The translations under genes and the position numbers were made by a program. Shown here in pieces: positions 36,128 to 48,026 of a stretch of DNA of 64,000 nucleotides. This stretch comes from Chlorokybus atmophyticus (lineage: Eukaryota; Streptophyta; Chlorokybophyceae; Chlorokybales; Chlorokybaceae). The notes under the pieces are model-generated. The model made no database searches and had not been told where the DNA came from. It saw only the letters and a list, made by a program, of their open reading frames with translations. Location: positions 156,429 through 220,428 of the forward strand of contig RHPI01000810.1 in the NCBI GenBank assembly GCA_009103225.1, given 5' to 3'. Each line of letters begins with the position of its first letter. The stretch's first letter is position 1.

Positions 36128-36190
36128 GCGACTTTTGCTATCATAGCTTAGTGGTTGAGGCGCCGATGTTACAACTTGGGTACATGCCTT
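36128..36190 (+). other. tRNA-like fragment (5' half), possible SINE head
   Basis: From 36137 the order of parts looks like a tRNA 5' half: a 7-base start (GCTATCA), then TA, a D-arm (GCTTAGTGGTTGAGGC, matching an A-box), and an anticodon arm CCGA/GTTACAA-type with loop bases TAC. There is no convincing T-arm or matching 3' acceptor strand, so it is not an intact tRNA gene. The bases just upstream (GCGACTTTTGCTA at 36128) match the core of the hairpins at 23 kb. Confidence 0.35.
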
Positions 36191-36282
36191 GTGTGCTTTA
36201 CCACTGTGTGTACTGCAATCTAACGAGGAGCATTCCTTGCTAGCACAATTACTTGTAATAATGGAAGTGGTGATGGTGAAGA

Positions 36283-36440
36283 TGAATATATATATATATA
36301 TATATATACATGTGTGTGGATGTAAAGAAACAATGGAAACAAACACATAAATAGATAAAAGATAATAAGTATATATATATACACATATACACATATATAC
36401 ATATCTACATATGCCCACTAGTATATATATAAGTCACTGT
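36283..36440. repeat. TA/TATATG-rich simple repeats
   Basis: Several (TA)n and atatac runs at 36283-36310, 36371-36405 and 36421-36432. No other feature. Confidence 0.85.
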
Positions 36441-37517
36441 AATGTATGTTTGAGAATATTAATGTTGCTATGTCTGTCTACCCGGCCGGCTCTACTTGTG
36501 CGAGTATATATAGTAGATAAGACGAGTGTGTAATTGTATGAGCGCTCCATGCCATGGAGGTACATCCCCTACCCATAACCCATTATGGACGCTCGGTTAC
36601 TAGCTTCAAATGATGCATTCTCGTAATCTGTCCATGCTTTAGCAAAGGCTGGCACCAACTTGTTGTTTGATGATAGCACCAAAGTATCACAAGGATGCCT
36701 GTTCTTGCTGATGTTGCGCACGTCTTCAATTACAAACACAGAAGGTAATGTTATGCGCTAGTGTACAGAATATGCACGTGATGTATGTGACATCCAAACA
36801 GCCTCGAGATAATCTACAGCCTTGGAAGTGTTTGTCGAGTATGGCGTGAGGTCATGGTATGCGCGTATGCACCACATGTATGTACCAGGTATGCATAAGG
36901 TATGATAATGAATGTGCTTAGCCTAACGATAACGAGCACTCACGCCGGCTGTTGCACTTGCACATTTGCAGGAAACCTATCGTGTGCGACATGTTCAATG
37001 GTCTTTTGCCAATAACAGCATTGGTATCATGCACAACGGGTGACATGCCAAGACAATGGCCTAGATATTGGACCGCCAGAGTGCGACAAGGGCTGAGGTA
37101 AACACGGCGATGGTCGGTAGATGTATCCACTTTCAGGAAGCCATAGCGAGCATACTACAGTTTCACTCAGATGTCAATTCGCCTGCAAGCTATACAGCAT
37201 GCAAGGATGTATGACCGTGCACCCTGCAGCTTCAAGCGAAAGATCGTGCGAGACACAGCAGGGTCTGCAAACACCACAACTCTCACAATGCCTACCAACT
37301 ACATACTTACAACACAACACTACTGACCGCCACAACCGCGAAGTCACCAACTGCTGTGTAACGATGGGGGTCGTGTACAGGGTTTACATGGAGTCTTGCG
37401 TATACCGTGGATACGCCTTGCTGGACCTTGGCGAGAGTGGTTTTGCACCCCGTGGTGTCCGCACAACAGGTATCTGCTCAATGTCCCACAAGCCAAAGCA
37501 CAGCTTAGTTCAGAAGC

Positions 37518-40500
37518 TTAGTGAAGAGCATGCCAAGGTAGAAGCATCACAAGAACTACCTGATATTGTTGCGGTGAATGCGACTCCACAGGAGATTCTT
37601 CTTCTCGAAGATTTGTCCAGCGCATTATGCTTCCAAGCTTAATCACATGTGGTGTCAGCCTGAACACCAAGGGAGTGGACACCTGGCGTACACAGTAGGT
37701 GATCAGCAAGAATGGTAGCAGCATCCTCACACAGACGCAGCAAGAATGGTAGGCTTCATAAACTCACCAGGCTCAAAGCCGTCGTTCCAAGCAGCAGCAG
37801 ATAGACATTGCGCTGCAAGCACCAAAGGTTCACGCACTGTCAGCATAGCAAAACCTGCAACCGCAATGTAAACCCAGCAAGAGCAACGCAGCTCACCTGG
37901 ACAAGACCTAGATTGGAAGCTCGACTGAGCAGCACGAACGCAAACTCCCCAACGTTCCCCATGTACATCCCAACCTGCAGGTTGACAAAACACAAGCACA
38001 GACGCAATGAGACGTTGCCGCATTTCACCTTGTCTAGCGTAACAAACAAAACGAACACACAAAAGACCAGAGGACCAAACACAAGACCAGCGTACCGTCA
38101 ATGAAGTGCGCATATTATACCCAAACAGCTTGACCACGAATGTGACAAGCAGTGCTTTGCACACCGTCAACAGCAGCACTGATGCCAACAATATATCGAG
38201 GTGGTCCCACAGGAAAGCCGGGTTCATGATCATGCCGATGCTCGACATGAACAAAGCGGCAAACAGGTTGCGGATAGGTTCCACCTGCATGCTCACATCA
38301 GCGAAACCTAAAGACTAGGCACAACAAAAGCAGCATGCCTGCGCCGAAACCACACTGACCTGGTGCAATGTGACTTCGCTGTACTCGGTGCTTGAAACCA
38401 TGACTCCAGCCACAAATGAGCCCAACTCTATACTCAGACCGCAATAGTCACTCGTCTGAACACGCACCACCACGCACACGTGCAGAGTCAGCAATGTAAA
38501 TATATGCTTGAATAGCTTGGACAGATATTGTAGTGTTCTGTGAAGACGCCATAAAACAACAGACAGGAACTCACCCTGGCAACCACCAGGCAGAATGCTA
38601 AAGCACCCAACTGGTACAGCTCCCAACTCTGCAAAACAAGGCTTTGTTAGACAACCGCCTACTGCGCTGTGACCAACAGTCCACCTACCATGCTGTCTGT
38701 CTTAACAAGCATACCTGCCCGCTGAGGCCTGTGAGCATGCGAAAAAAGCGGGGAACAAGCGAGCGGGACAGGACCCATGCCAGTAGCATAAATGCAGCCA
38801 TTGTCGTAATTCTGAACAGCAGTGAACAGTGCATCAGCATCGTGCTGTGTTGGAGGGGATGCGTACACAGCTGCTCCAACATACAACGCACTCTCGCATG
38901 ATGCGAAAAGCTCCATCCGCTATTGTACCACTGCCTCCAAGCACAGGCAGAAGTGCAAATAGAAGGCCAACCATTACGTCCTGTGCAGTCAAAGTATGGT
39001 AAGTGAGCGATCCATGACATTGAAGGATTAGTTCATAGCCAGTACCTGCAGCACCAGCGTTCCAACAGTGATTTGAGCCTGCAGCGAGTTCATTACTCCC
39101 CTGTCCATTAAGCATTTCAACACCTGCATCAAAACGGGTGTTAGTAAACGACACGCACTGACCTTGACGAGTAAGTGAAATTGACCACACCCTGGACCAG
39201 TACCAAGGGTACACTGCACAAACTTACCACAGCAGTGGAGGACATGGATAAGAATGCACCTACAAACACGCCCTGAGCTGCAACTGCGCCAGATAGCTGT
39301 ACAGCAAGGGCAATAGAGATTGTTGACATGACACATTGACTGAGTTCCTGCCTCAAGCAACAAGTCGTGCTCACCTGGGCGAGGACGCCGCAAAAGCACA
39401 TGAACAGCAAGACCTGCAGTGCCCCTCCAACAATGGCAACAGCGCGAACATGGCGCAACTGCAGACAAGATGAAGGCAACCGTCAGACATCAGCTGAGGC
39501 ATCCTTTACTGCGTGCAACGAATGGTTACCTTTGCAATGGAAAACTCCATGCCAAGACAGAACAGTAGAAACATGACTCCAAATTGCGCCAGCGTCTCGA
39601 TCTGTCATGCACAAGAGAAGGGCTGCTTCAATGACACAAGAACACACTGTCCTGACCATGCTGCTATTGGTAAGCCTTGCTAGACACCGGTATAGGCATG
39701 TATGACAAGCAGGCGCTTAAGAAAGCGCTACTTCCCCGCTTGCCCCCCTTTAACGCACCTGCACTAGCTCCTTGATGATGCCAAACCCTCCAGGACCAAT
39801 CAGAGAGCCAGCCAACAAGTAACCGCTGATCACCTGGTACAGGCCAACGCTGAACACATGCGATGTAAGCTGGCAACCTCCAGGTCAAGGCACGGACAGC
39901 ATGCGGTACTTTACCGGCTGGCCAACCAAGCCAAATCCCATGCCGGCAACGCTGGCAGTAGTGACCATCCAGATGAAGTCCTTTATCAAACTGCACCAAA
40001 AGTGGTTATTACACATTGCAATATCAAAAGGGTATGATGATACAACAACACCATGAGCAACAGTATCCATAAGCCAAGATGCCGCTGACTTCCCGTTACT
40101 TGCCCATGCGTTGGATGGTTTTTCAGCTGTCAAAAAGTTACCAATCTACCTTGTGGTTGTTTTTACGTGACCAACTGACCGACCCCAGAACACTCATGGA
40201 CTCACTGCCGACCACAACCACAGGATATATGCAGTATCGTAGTGTTTGCAAAACTTACTCCCAATCTTCCTGCAACTCCATGGCAGCATTCTTGGGGTTG
40301 GAAATAACAAACTCATTGTCCTGTCAGCAGCGACTGTAAGTTGTGCTAGCATTCAACAACGCGCATGCAGTTCAACCGGTAACAACGATGTCTGAGCCAA
40401 CCCGCCTGCAGTAATGCAGGACCCACAATGTTGTTACAAGACATGTGGAACGCACCTGGGCGTCTATCAAACGCGCAACATCCTTTGAATCTTCATCTTT

Positions 40501-41673
40501 GTCCTTTGACGACAAGTCAATGCCAAGAAATTTCTGCCTGCACACACCAGTATGAGTGTGCGTCACACGTCTGTACATGCCTGAATGCAATGCAGGGCAT
40601 GAACAACACGAACTCGAGTTCGGCATAACGTACCCATCCTGGCTGCTGCTGTCGGTTGTGTTTTTCTTGTCATGGGTGTGGACCCTTGCAACAGTCTCCA
40701 GCGACGCCTGAGCCAGACTCATGAGTGTTGCGGGTTTGAGTAGGCAATGGACAACAGTCAGAAGTCTAGCTGCACTGAACAGTTATGGTATTACTGCAAG
40801 TAGTACCTCATCGTGTGAGATACTGTCGTTGAAACGATGATTCTGTCCTCCCTCCACTGCAGGGATCCCATCAAATTAAAAGCTGCTGAGACGTCAGTGT
40901 GTGCAAAGGTGGCAACTGCAAGCGGCAAAGCCTTACGAGTCTCGTCCTTCTCAAACTCTCTTTCCAGGGCTTCATCGATGATTTCAGCCAGAGTGAGTGA
41001 CATGACCTCTTGTGGACCGGGAGCTGGTGCCCCTTGCTCTTCCTGACATTGCTTTCAGCAACACGCATGCCAGAAATGCGATGCATACAGGACAGCTGCA
41101 AACCTGAGCCATGCTAGCTTCCAACGCCGCTATCATCTCCCGCATGCGCTGCCGAGCACGCTCTTTGGCTTCTTTGCTTTTGAGCCAGCGGCTAGACTGT
41201 GTCAGCCGCCTCTGTCCCGCAGGCAGGTTTCCAGCAATGCTGCCCTCCCCTACACTGTGCGTGTCCAGCATGCTGCGCCTGCGTCATTGCAGCCGTTCGC
41301 ACTTTGCACTCACACCATGCAAGGACAGCAACAATGCTACTTGCTTTGCTTCAATGTATGGCATGCATGCCGACAACAAGTAGCTTGGGTGCAAGAGCAC
41401 ACAGCCATGGGTGCTCAGTCTGCCCGCAAGCAGATCGTCCAGTTGACAACAGAACAATGCAAGTGTGAACGAGGAAGAATTGAGCACACCACAGCCATAC
41501 TTGCTCGACAGCTGCTTGATAGTGGCAGCAGCGGCAGCGCCATTGCTGCTATTCCTATTTCTCACAGACTCGCCCCCAATCACGTTCACTAGAACGACAG
41601 CTGGCAACAGCGCAAGGCAAACTGCTGCTGCCAGCAAGGCAATCAGCAGCGCCTGTGGTACAACTCGTGTCAT
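37518..41673 (-). CDS. KEA: KEA-type K+/H+ antiporter (CPA2), frame break near the 3' end
   Basis: The layout resembles land-plant KEA4-6, endomembrane potassium/proton antiporters. Twenty exons: 41673-41501, 41278-41104, 41036-40807, 40717-40634, 40537-40456, 40320-40259, 39990-39915, 39833-39759, 39601-39530, 39458-39375, 39296-39228, 39123-39046, 38980-38892, 38811-38715, 38628-38575, 38455-38360, 38284-38096, 37974-37897, 37814-37768, 37682-37518. The N-terminus has a hydrophobic signal-like segment (ALLIALLAAAVCLALLPAVV), then a coiled, acidic region with LETVARV and FVISNPK. The exchanger core includes VISGYLLAGSLIGPGGFGII, QFGVMFLLFCLGMEFS, FLSMSSTAVV, LLFALLPVLGG, LSIELGSFVAGVM, VEPIRNLFAALFMSSIGM and GEFAFVLLSRASN. 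No TrkA-N/RCK domain follows. In exon 19 two extra bases (CT near 37800) shift the conserved LLLLGTTALSL out of frame; all earlier junctions are in phase. Exon 3 borders are the least certain. Confidence 0.94.
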
Positions 41674-42775
41674 GACCCTGCGAACAACATACAGCAAACA
41701 AGCACACTGATATCAGCAACATCCACACCCAGCTGAGTGACAGCTGCATGCCAGCATACAATGCACACAAAGGCTGATCAGACTGGTGATCTAGGCTATG
41801 TGTGAGCTGCAACCATCGACCGATGGACGGATCAGGGAGATCGTGTGTTGGCATGCATTGCAATACCTGAAACCGTGATCAACATGCTGCGGCTAGCGCT
41901 CGGTACACCCCAGCGACGCCGCCAGTGCTGCTGCTGGCAGCCTCTGACCAGACCTCCAGCACACCCGACCAGTTCTGCTAAGCCGGCAACAGCTGCTTCC
42001 CACCTTTTTCAGATACTAGCAGCAAACAAGATGAGCGTAGCGCTGCTGGCAGACACTACTACGAACCAAGACACAATCAGCAGTAGGAACTATATGGATG
42101 CCCTCAACACGCAGCCCCATGTGCTTATGCCTTTGAAAGTAAGCGGACATGGACTTCAGCAAGCAGTGGTATACGGTGAGACCGACTCACCCGCTAGCAA
42201 TGCCGCTTTCCACCAAACGCCGACAACCAGCAGTTATCATGCTACGCTAGGCATCATCCTATGCTACCAACCAACTGTTCAAGCTTTATTCATACACAGC
42301 CACAGCACTCAAGCACGGCAGATCTGCAATAAGTACAAATGCAGCCAGCGCAGCTCCCCTTCTTTCCCGCCCTCCACGTGCACTTCCCGCCCTCTCCTCC
42401 TCCTCCTCCTCCACCGCCGCCTGCGCCTGACAAGGCTGATCTCGCGCTCGCTGGCTGCGCTCTCCCTGGCATGCCAGCTGGCGTGCGCTGAGAGGTTAGG
42501 GTTAACTTAGGGTTAGGGCGATGCGAGCGCGATCGATCGATCCGGTCTAGTACGGAGATTGGTCCCTGGTCCGGTTCAACAAACCTTCAATGCTACCCAG
42601 TATGCCTCTCTGTGTCACGTGACCAACTACTGCTGGCCTGGACTGGCCTGGAGGTATTGGCGGCATCGGTGACGGCATCGGTGGCGGCGACGGCGGCCAC
42701 CGCCGCCACCATTAAACTTTTGATAGCATCAAATCAGTAAAAGGGGAAGTCTGGGAGAGTCTTGCGTTCTTAGCC
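41674..42775. promoter_or_regulatory. Divergent region KEA/CCDC39 with GTCACGTGAC
   Basis: GTCACGTGAC is at 42614-42623, about 152 bases before the proposed first ATG of CCDC39 (42776). A further CACGTG is at 42377-42382. TTAGGG-type repeats (TTAGGGTTAA and TTAGGGTTAGGG) lie at 42496-42518. GCC/GGC triplet runs lie at 42655-42715. Open frames at 41845-42510 look like chance readings. The KEA start is about 940 bases away, so the palindrome is more likely tied to CCDC39. Confidence 0.55.
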
Positions 42776-45700
42776 ATGGCGGCGGCACCAAGGAAAGAAG
42801 AGACCATGGTAAGGCAGTGAGAATTGTGTCTATGTATCGTGTTCGAGTGCGCATCATAATCACAAATAATTGAGCAACACAAGCTACTTGGATTTAGCAC
42901 TGTTGTCGTTGAGATTGTTGCAGCATCTGCGTGAGAAAGACGGCGAAGCAAAATGTAGAGTTCTCTTGATTCCAGACATGCGCAAACGCGCAAAGTAGCA
43001 GCACGGCAACCCAACAACGCTGCTTAATGTTGTCTTCGAGCAGAAACAAGCTTTAGGATGAGATAGAGTGCAACGGGGGCACTGAGCTAAGCATTCGACT
43101 TCTCTCGCACCACATAGTGATTGAGAGCTGGTTGTGTTGATGTTTGCGCTTGTGTGTTACAGTCACAGCCCTACACACACCCAGCATTACGTACAAGGGA
43201 CACAATCACCTACTACAACTCTTACGTATAACTTCAACCAATCAAATGCACTAGTGCACTCTGCATCACACCTTCAACGTGTACTCACTCCTGTCCTCCC
43301 TGTACAGCCTTCCTCCATGGCTCCCCCTCTCCCTTCCTTCGCCTCCACCTCCGTCCGTCTCCTCCACGCCGCCGTCACCTCCAAGGAATCCCAGCTCGCC
43401 TCCCTCTCCTCCGAGTCCCGCGAGCACCGCGTCCGCTGCGCCGCCTTACGTGACCACTTGGGTCGAGTCCGCGAGGAGGTCGCTTGGACCCAAGCTCGCC
43501 TGGACGCTAAGGGTAAAGAGGCTGAGACTGAATCCCACTTGAGAGCCTTGTCTGAGAGAGAGGTCGGGAGACTAAGGAGTGAAGTGAAGAGGCTTGAAGG
43601 GGAGTCGGGGACACTGGCTTCGTCTTTAGCGGGGTTGAGGGCAGCGGTGGCGAGAGGGAGAGGGAGGGTGGATCAGTTCAGGATGCTGATGAATTGGAAT
43701 AACGAGGAGCTGGAGCAGTGGGCGGCTGCGGCCAGACAGAAGGATGACGATCATGCGGCGCTCGCGGCGTATGCCAGACAGGATGCGGCCAGGATCAATG
43801 CGCTCACGCTGGAGATACAGAAGGTCACGAGACGAGTGAATCAGGCGAAGCATGCACTCGCAGACCAAGTAACGGACACACAAGCTGCTCAAATAGGTCT
43901 GTATACAGAGACCGTGTGTGTGTATGCGTGCGTGCAAGCATGCGTGTGTGCACATGCGCTTGTATTTCAGCCAATCAACCCCACAAACCAACTCACTGCA
44001 ACCCCACACACAGAGCTCGAGAAGGCTGCCGAGGACTTTGGCAAGCTCCACAAGGAGCGTCAGGAGCTCGTGCGTCAGTGGGAGGCGACGGTGGAGGCCA
44101 TCAAGCAGCGCGACGCTTCCATTGCAGCCGCCAAGGAGCGCTTCAACGCCGACAAGGAGGAGCTGCTGGCCAAGAAAGCCGCCATCGACGAGCAGATCAA
44201 AGCCCTCGAGCAGGAGGAAGCCGCCAATGTGAGTGAGAGAGAGGTTTTGATACTTATTGAGTATGTGCGTAATGTGGGGTGTTGTTGTTTGGTGTAGAGG
44301 GAGGTGGAGGCGAAGATAGCGTTGGCGGAGCGTACTGTGGGGAAGCTAAGGGAGGAGCACGCTGGTGAGAGCACGACGGTCGGGGAGCTCAGCGGCGAAG
44401 TGGAGGTGCTCAAGAACACACTCGCTAAGGGGGCCAACGACCTCGCCTCCACTAAAGCCCAGGCTGCCAATGCAAGGTTAACACTTGTACAGTGATACAA
44501 GTGGATTACAGAGTCGATGTGCATATTGCAAAACACACTTAGTCTCGCACACGCACACCCACCCACCCACCCACCCACGCACACGTACACATCTTACAGG
44601 GACGAGCTTGAAGCCAAGCGCAAGCGTCTCGAGGGTTCCCGCGCTCGCGCCGAGTCCGCCCAGCGCCGTCTCGAGCTCGAGATCGAGGCCTTAGCCACCC
44701 TCGAGGAGCGCGCCGCCAAACTCGAGGAGTTGCGCGTCGCCGAGGAGGACCGTCTGACTAAGGCGACAGCCGACGTCAACGACCTCAAGGACCAGCAGTT
44801 CAAGACGAGTCAGAGCTTGCATGGTCTTAGAGCGCAGGAGAAGGACCTCGTGGCGGAGATTGGAGGGACACAGGCGCAGAATAGGAACATGGCGGCGAGG
44901 ATACATCAACTGGATGAGGAGATTGTCAAGCAACAGCAGATGCTGTATGCAGCGGAGTTCCAGATACAGCAACTGGACCGAAAGGTTGGGAGTGTGTGCA
45001 TGTGCGTGTGCGTGTGTGCAAGTCTTGTCGTCTCCAACATTAATGCTTGTCCATGTTCTAGTGTCAACCTTGTGGTTCTCATGTGTTGGGTCTTGTTACC
45101 ACCCTCCAGGTGGCGCGTGCCGGTGGTGAGCGCAGCGACGAGGAGAAGCGTGCTCTCAACGCTCGCATCGAGGACCTCACCAAGCTCCTCTCCGACTGCA
45201 ACGCCCAGCACTCGATGCTCCTCTCCCAAGTCAAGCGCGTCGAGGAGGACCTCTGTTCCACCCGTCGCACGCACGGGGAGTGGACCCGCGAGGCTGCGCA
45301 GCTCGAGGGACGCATCGCGGAGCTGAGTTTGGAGAGCGAGACGGCCAGGAGGGCCGCGAGAGCCGCCGCGAAGGAGAAGGAGGAGAAGATGGTCGCGCAT
45401 GATGTCATGAGGATGGAAGTGGCGAGGCTGAGGGATATGCTGTCGTTGCGGGCGGATGAAGTCAGCTCGCTGGAAAACAGGAGGTATGGTAACAATGTCA
45501 CACGCTGTTGTGAAGAAGCAATGCGTGAATGCCGGTGCATGTTGGTATACTATAGTATGCGAGTATACTATGTTATACAATAGCAAATTGACATGTTAAG
45601 TAAGGATAGCCTATGAGCGTGTGTGAAGCGTTGTTAACGTTTGTAATACACTAGAATGTACTGTAGTATGCTAACACGATAGTTGGTCACACTAAGACCA

Positions 45701-47534
45701 ACTTCAGTAGTTACCACATTATTAGCATAGCAATGTTCCTCAAAGTGAGTGCTCACACATGTACTCGTCCCTAACTCCTCCCCCCACCCCTCACAGGTTC
45801 CAGCTCAAGGCTTCGATGGAGCAGCGCCAGTTCGACATCTCCTCTCACCTGGACGCCCTTCGCGCCGAGCACCGCGCTTCCCTGGACCACGTCAAGGACG
45901 CCGCGCGCGAGCTGAACGAGCACAAGCTTCGCGTTGGAAAGCTGGAGGCCAAGTTCGCGGTGCTGGCGGCGAAGCTGAGGAGCGGGGAGGAAGGGGAGGA
46001 CGCGCACGGGGAACAGAGGACACAAGCGTACTACCTGATCAAGGCGGCGCAGGAGAGGGAGGGGATGCAGAGGGAAGGAGATGCACTCGATGCGCAGATA
46101 CGGAAGGTCAGTGAACATGTGGTGACCACGCCAGTCACGCACGCACACGCGCATGCGTACACGCATACACCCACCCATGCGTACACCTGCGCATGCGCAC
46201 CCACACGCACACGCTCCTGCACACCCACCTGCACGTGCACCTGCACCCCACACGTGCATACGCGCACACAAGTGCATCCGCACGAACACCCACATACAAT
46301 GGCATCATGGCCCACAACAACATGTGTAATGGTGACGTATGTAGGCTGAGAAGGAGGTGGCGGCGCTGGAGGCCACTCTGTTGAAGCTTCAGGGCACCAA
46401 CATTGAGCTCCGCAACAGCGTCCGCAAGGAGGGCTCCGAGGACTCGGACGCCGCCGCGGACGTCGACGCCCTCCGCCAAAAACTCGACAAGTACGAGTAT
46501 ACCCTGCACCATGCCCTGACACACTGTACCACACTATTGCAGCCGATCGGAAGTCACCGCAATGCAATGAGCAACAACCTACTCACACTGAACGCTTGCT
46601 TTGGCTTCACCCTCATCCAGCTAACGTTGTGCTCATACCATGCCAAGGCACAGTACTACACAACCGTGTAACTTACTGCCAACTCACCCCCTCCTCTTCT
46701 CTTCTTCTTCTTCTTCTTCTCAGGGCTCATGATAGGATGAAGTTCCGCCGCACCGAGGAGTCCGCCCTCCTGCAGGACATCTCTCTCCTCGCATCCCGTC
46801 TGGAGTCCGGTCGCCAGGAGCACTCTGGCATCGTTGGGAGAGTCGACGAGCTGGAGCGTCGGCGCGTACGGGCTGTTGGGGAAGCCAAGGCGCAAGAGGA
46901 GAAGGCGGCGAGGGCGGGGGGCAAGGAGAGGAGGTTGAGGAAGGAGGTGAGAGAGAGGAGTGGGGGAGGAGGGGGTGGGGGTGGGGGAGATGGTAACATG
47001 GTGGCGGAGGAGAAGGAGGTGAAGTTGATGGAGGTCAAGGATCTGAATCGGAGCGTGTTGGTGGAGCTGAGGGCTGTGGCGGAGGGTAACCCGTCCGTCG
47101 CGCCTGCGATCGAGGAGGCTCTTGCGCAAGCGGGGCTACGCTTTCCCACCTCTGGAACCAACTCTCTCACCGCTTCACGCAGTGGCGGGAGTCTCCGCTC
47201 CTCGGCCGCATCCACCCCCTCCTCATCCCGCTCAACAACAACACCGTTCCCACCAGCACCTCTCCCAGCAGCGCGGGCCTCGGCCACCTCCTCGCGCGCA
47301 TCTTCAGCGGCCTCACGCGCAAGCGCAGCGAGAGATGCCAGCAGTCCCAAAGCGAGTCCCAAAGCGAGTCCCAAGGCCAGTCCCAAAGGGTCTTTGTCTG
47401 GAGCGGGGACTAGGACTCCACCTGCTGCGGTGAGTAGGTCGGCGAGTAATCTTAGTGTGAGGTCGTCGGGGGGGAAGAGTAGTAATGGGGGTGGGGCGGC
47501 GATTGCGATTGCTACCATAGATATCGGGGCGTGA
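42776..47534 (+). CDS. CCDC39: CCDC39 (FAP59), axonemal 96-nm ruler protein
   Basis: CCDC39 pairs with CCDC40 as the coiled-coil ruler that sets the 96-nm repeat of motile cilia. Core exons: 43308-43896, 44014-44228, 44298-44476, 44600-44984, 45110-45483, 45797-46106, 46345-46490, 46724-47534, all in phase. A small first exon, 42776-42808 (MAAAPRKEETM), joins in phase to PSSM; without it the protein starts at the ATG at 43317 with 999 residues, against 941 in human. Family landmarks in order: MNWNNEELEQW, INALTLEIQKVT, KERQELVRQWEATVEAI, QQQMLYAAEFQIQQLDRK, RTQAYYLIKAAQERE followed by QREGDALDAQI, and the end ...AIEEALAQAGLRFPTSG followed by a Ser-rich tail with SPKA repeats. Most of the length is heptad coiled coil. 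The first exon is supported mainly by splice signals and its distance to the palindrome upstream. Confidence 0.95.
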
Positions 47535-48026
47535 GAGGGGGTGTTGGTGCTCTCTCTATCTTTCTGCTAGTTGATGATAACGTATGTGTGGGTGTCAAGC
47601 GTGTAGTCACTCAATCTGTGTGCCCTGTTGCACTGTCATTGTGTTCGGCCTTGCATGTGCTTACAAAACTCGGAGTTGCAATAATATGCTTTCGCATTGA
47701 GACTGTCTTGGTGTGTTGCATTTCAGCTCCATTCATCAGCAACTCAACTTACCGTGTGTTGGCTAGATCTGTTGAGTACAAATGTCTGTTACAGTGTGAC
47801 ATCCGCAAAATGCATGGAGGACCGCAACGCATACAGATCTGGTGGCAACCATGTGGCGCAACTGAGTCAACAACACTCTTGACAACTGCTCACACGAATA
47901 CATATGACATATATTACCAGCTCTCGTTAATGCGAACTGTACTCACACCGTCACCAGTCAAGCACATCTCACACACCTCGACCAAATGGGTTCATTAACA
48001 CTCACCAAATAAGATATACTCCCTAA
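47535..48026. other. Convergent intergenic region
   Basis: 3' flanks of CCDC39 (+) and the LRR gene (-). Open frames here are short and overlap; I see no additional gene or repeat. Confidence 0.5.

Larger units (their letters stand above)
31351..37517. other. Gene-poor block with hairpins and uncertain exons
   Basis: No complete gene is supported over about 6 kb. Protein-like but unrecognised open frames are at 33936-34409 (-), 34793-35149 (-, contains HHDKHNMLESCFLLKAYSDN) and 35384-35620 (+). Two possible minus-strand exons lie at about 37130-36950 (VVHDTNAVIGKRPLNMSHT, followed by a good GTGAGT donor) and about 36735-36570 (EDVRNISKNRHPCDTLVLSS). Any of these may be decayed mobile-element DNA. 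Hairpins, a tandem duplication, TA repeats and a tRNA-like fragment are listed separately. Confidence 0.4.

Noticed and set aside
36137-36190. Intact tRNA-Val gene
   Set aside because: The T-arm and the 3' acceptor strand are missing; kept only as a tRNA-like fragment.
37121-37642. 173-codon plus-strand open frame near the KEA 3' end
   Set aside because: Its second half is antisense to the last KEA exon, and the first half has no recognisable protein features.
41845-42510. 221-codon open frame upstream of CCDC39
   Set aside because: Low-complexity composition, no domain, and it overlaps the promoter motifs; probably chance.
42496-42518. TTAGGG repeats as a telomere or internal telomeric array
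   Set aside because: Only three imperfect units, inside a gene-dense region between two divergent genes; better read as telo-box-like promoter motifs.
47341-47400. Minisatellite in the CCDC39 tail
   Set aside because: The repeated agtcccaaagcg units encode SPKA repeats in frame and are short; treated as a coding low-complexity tail, not a separate element.
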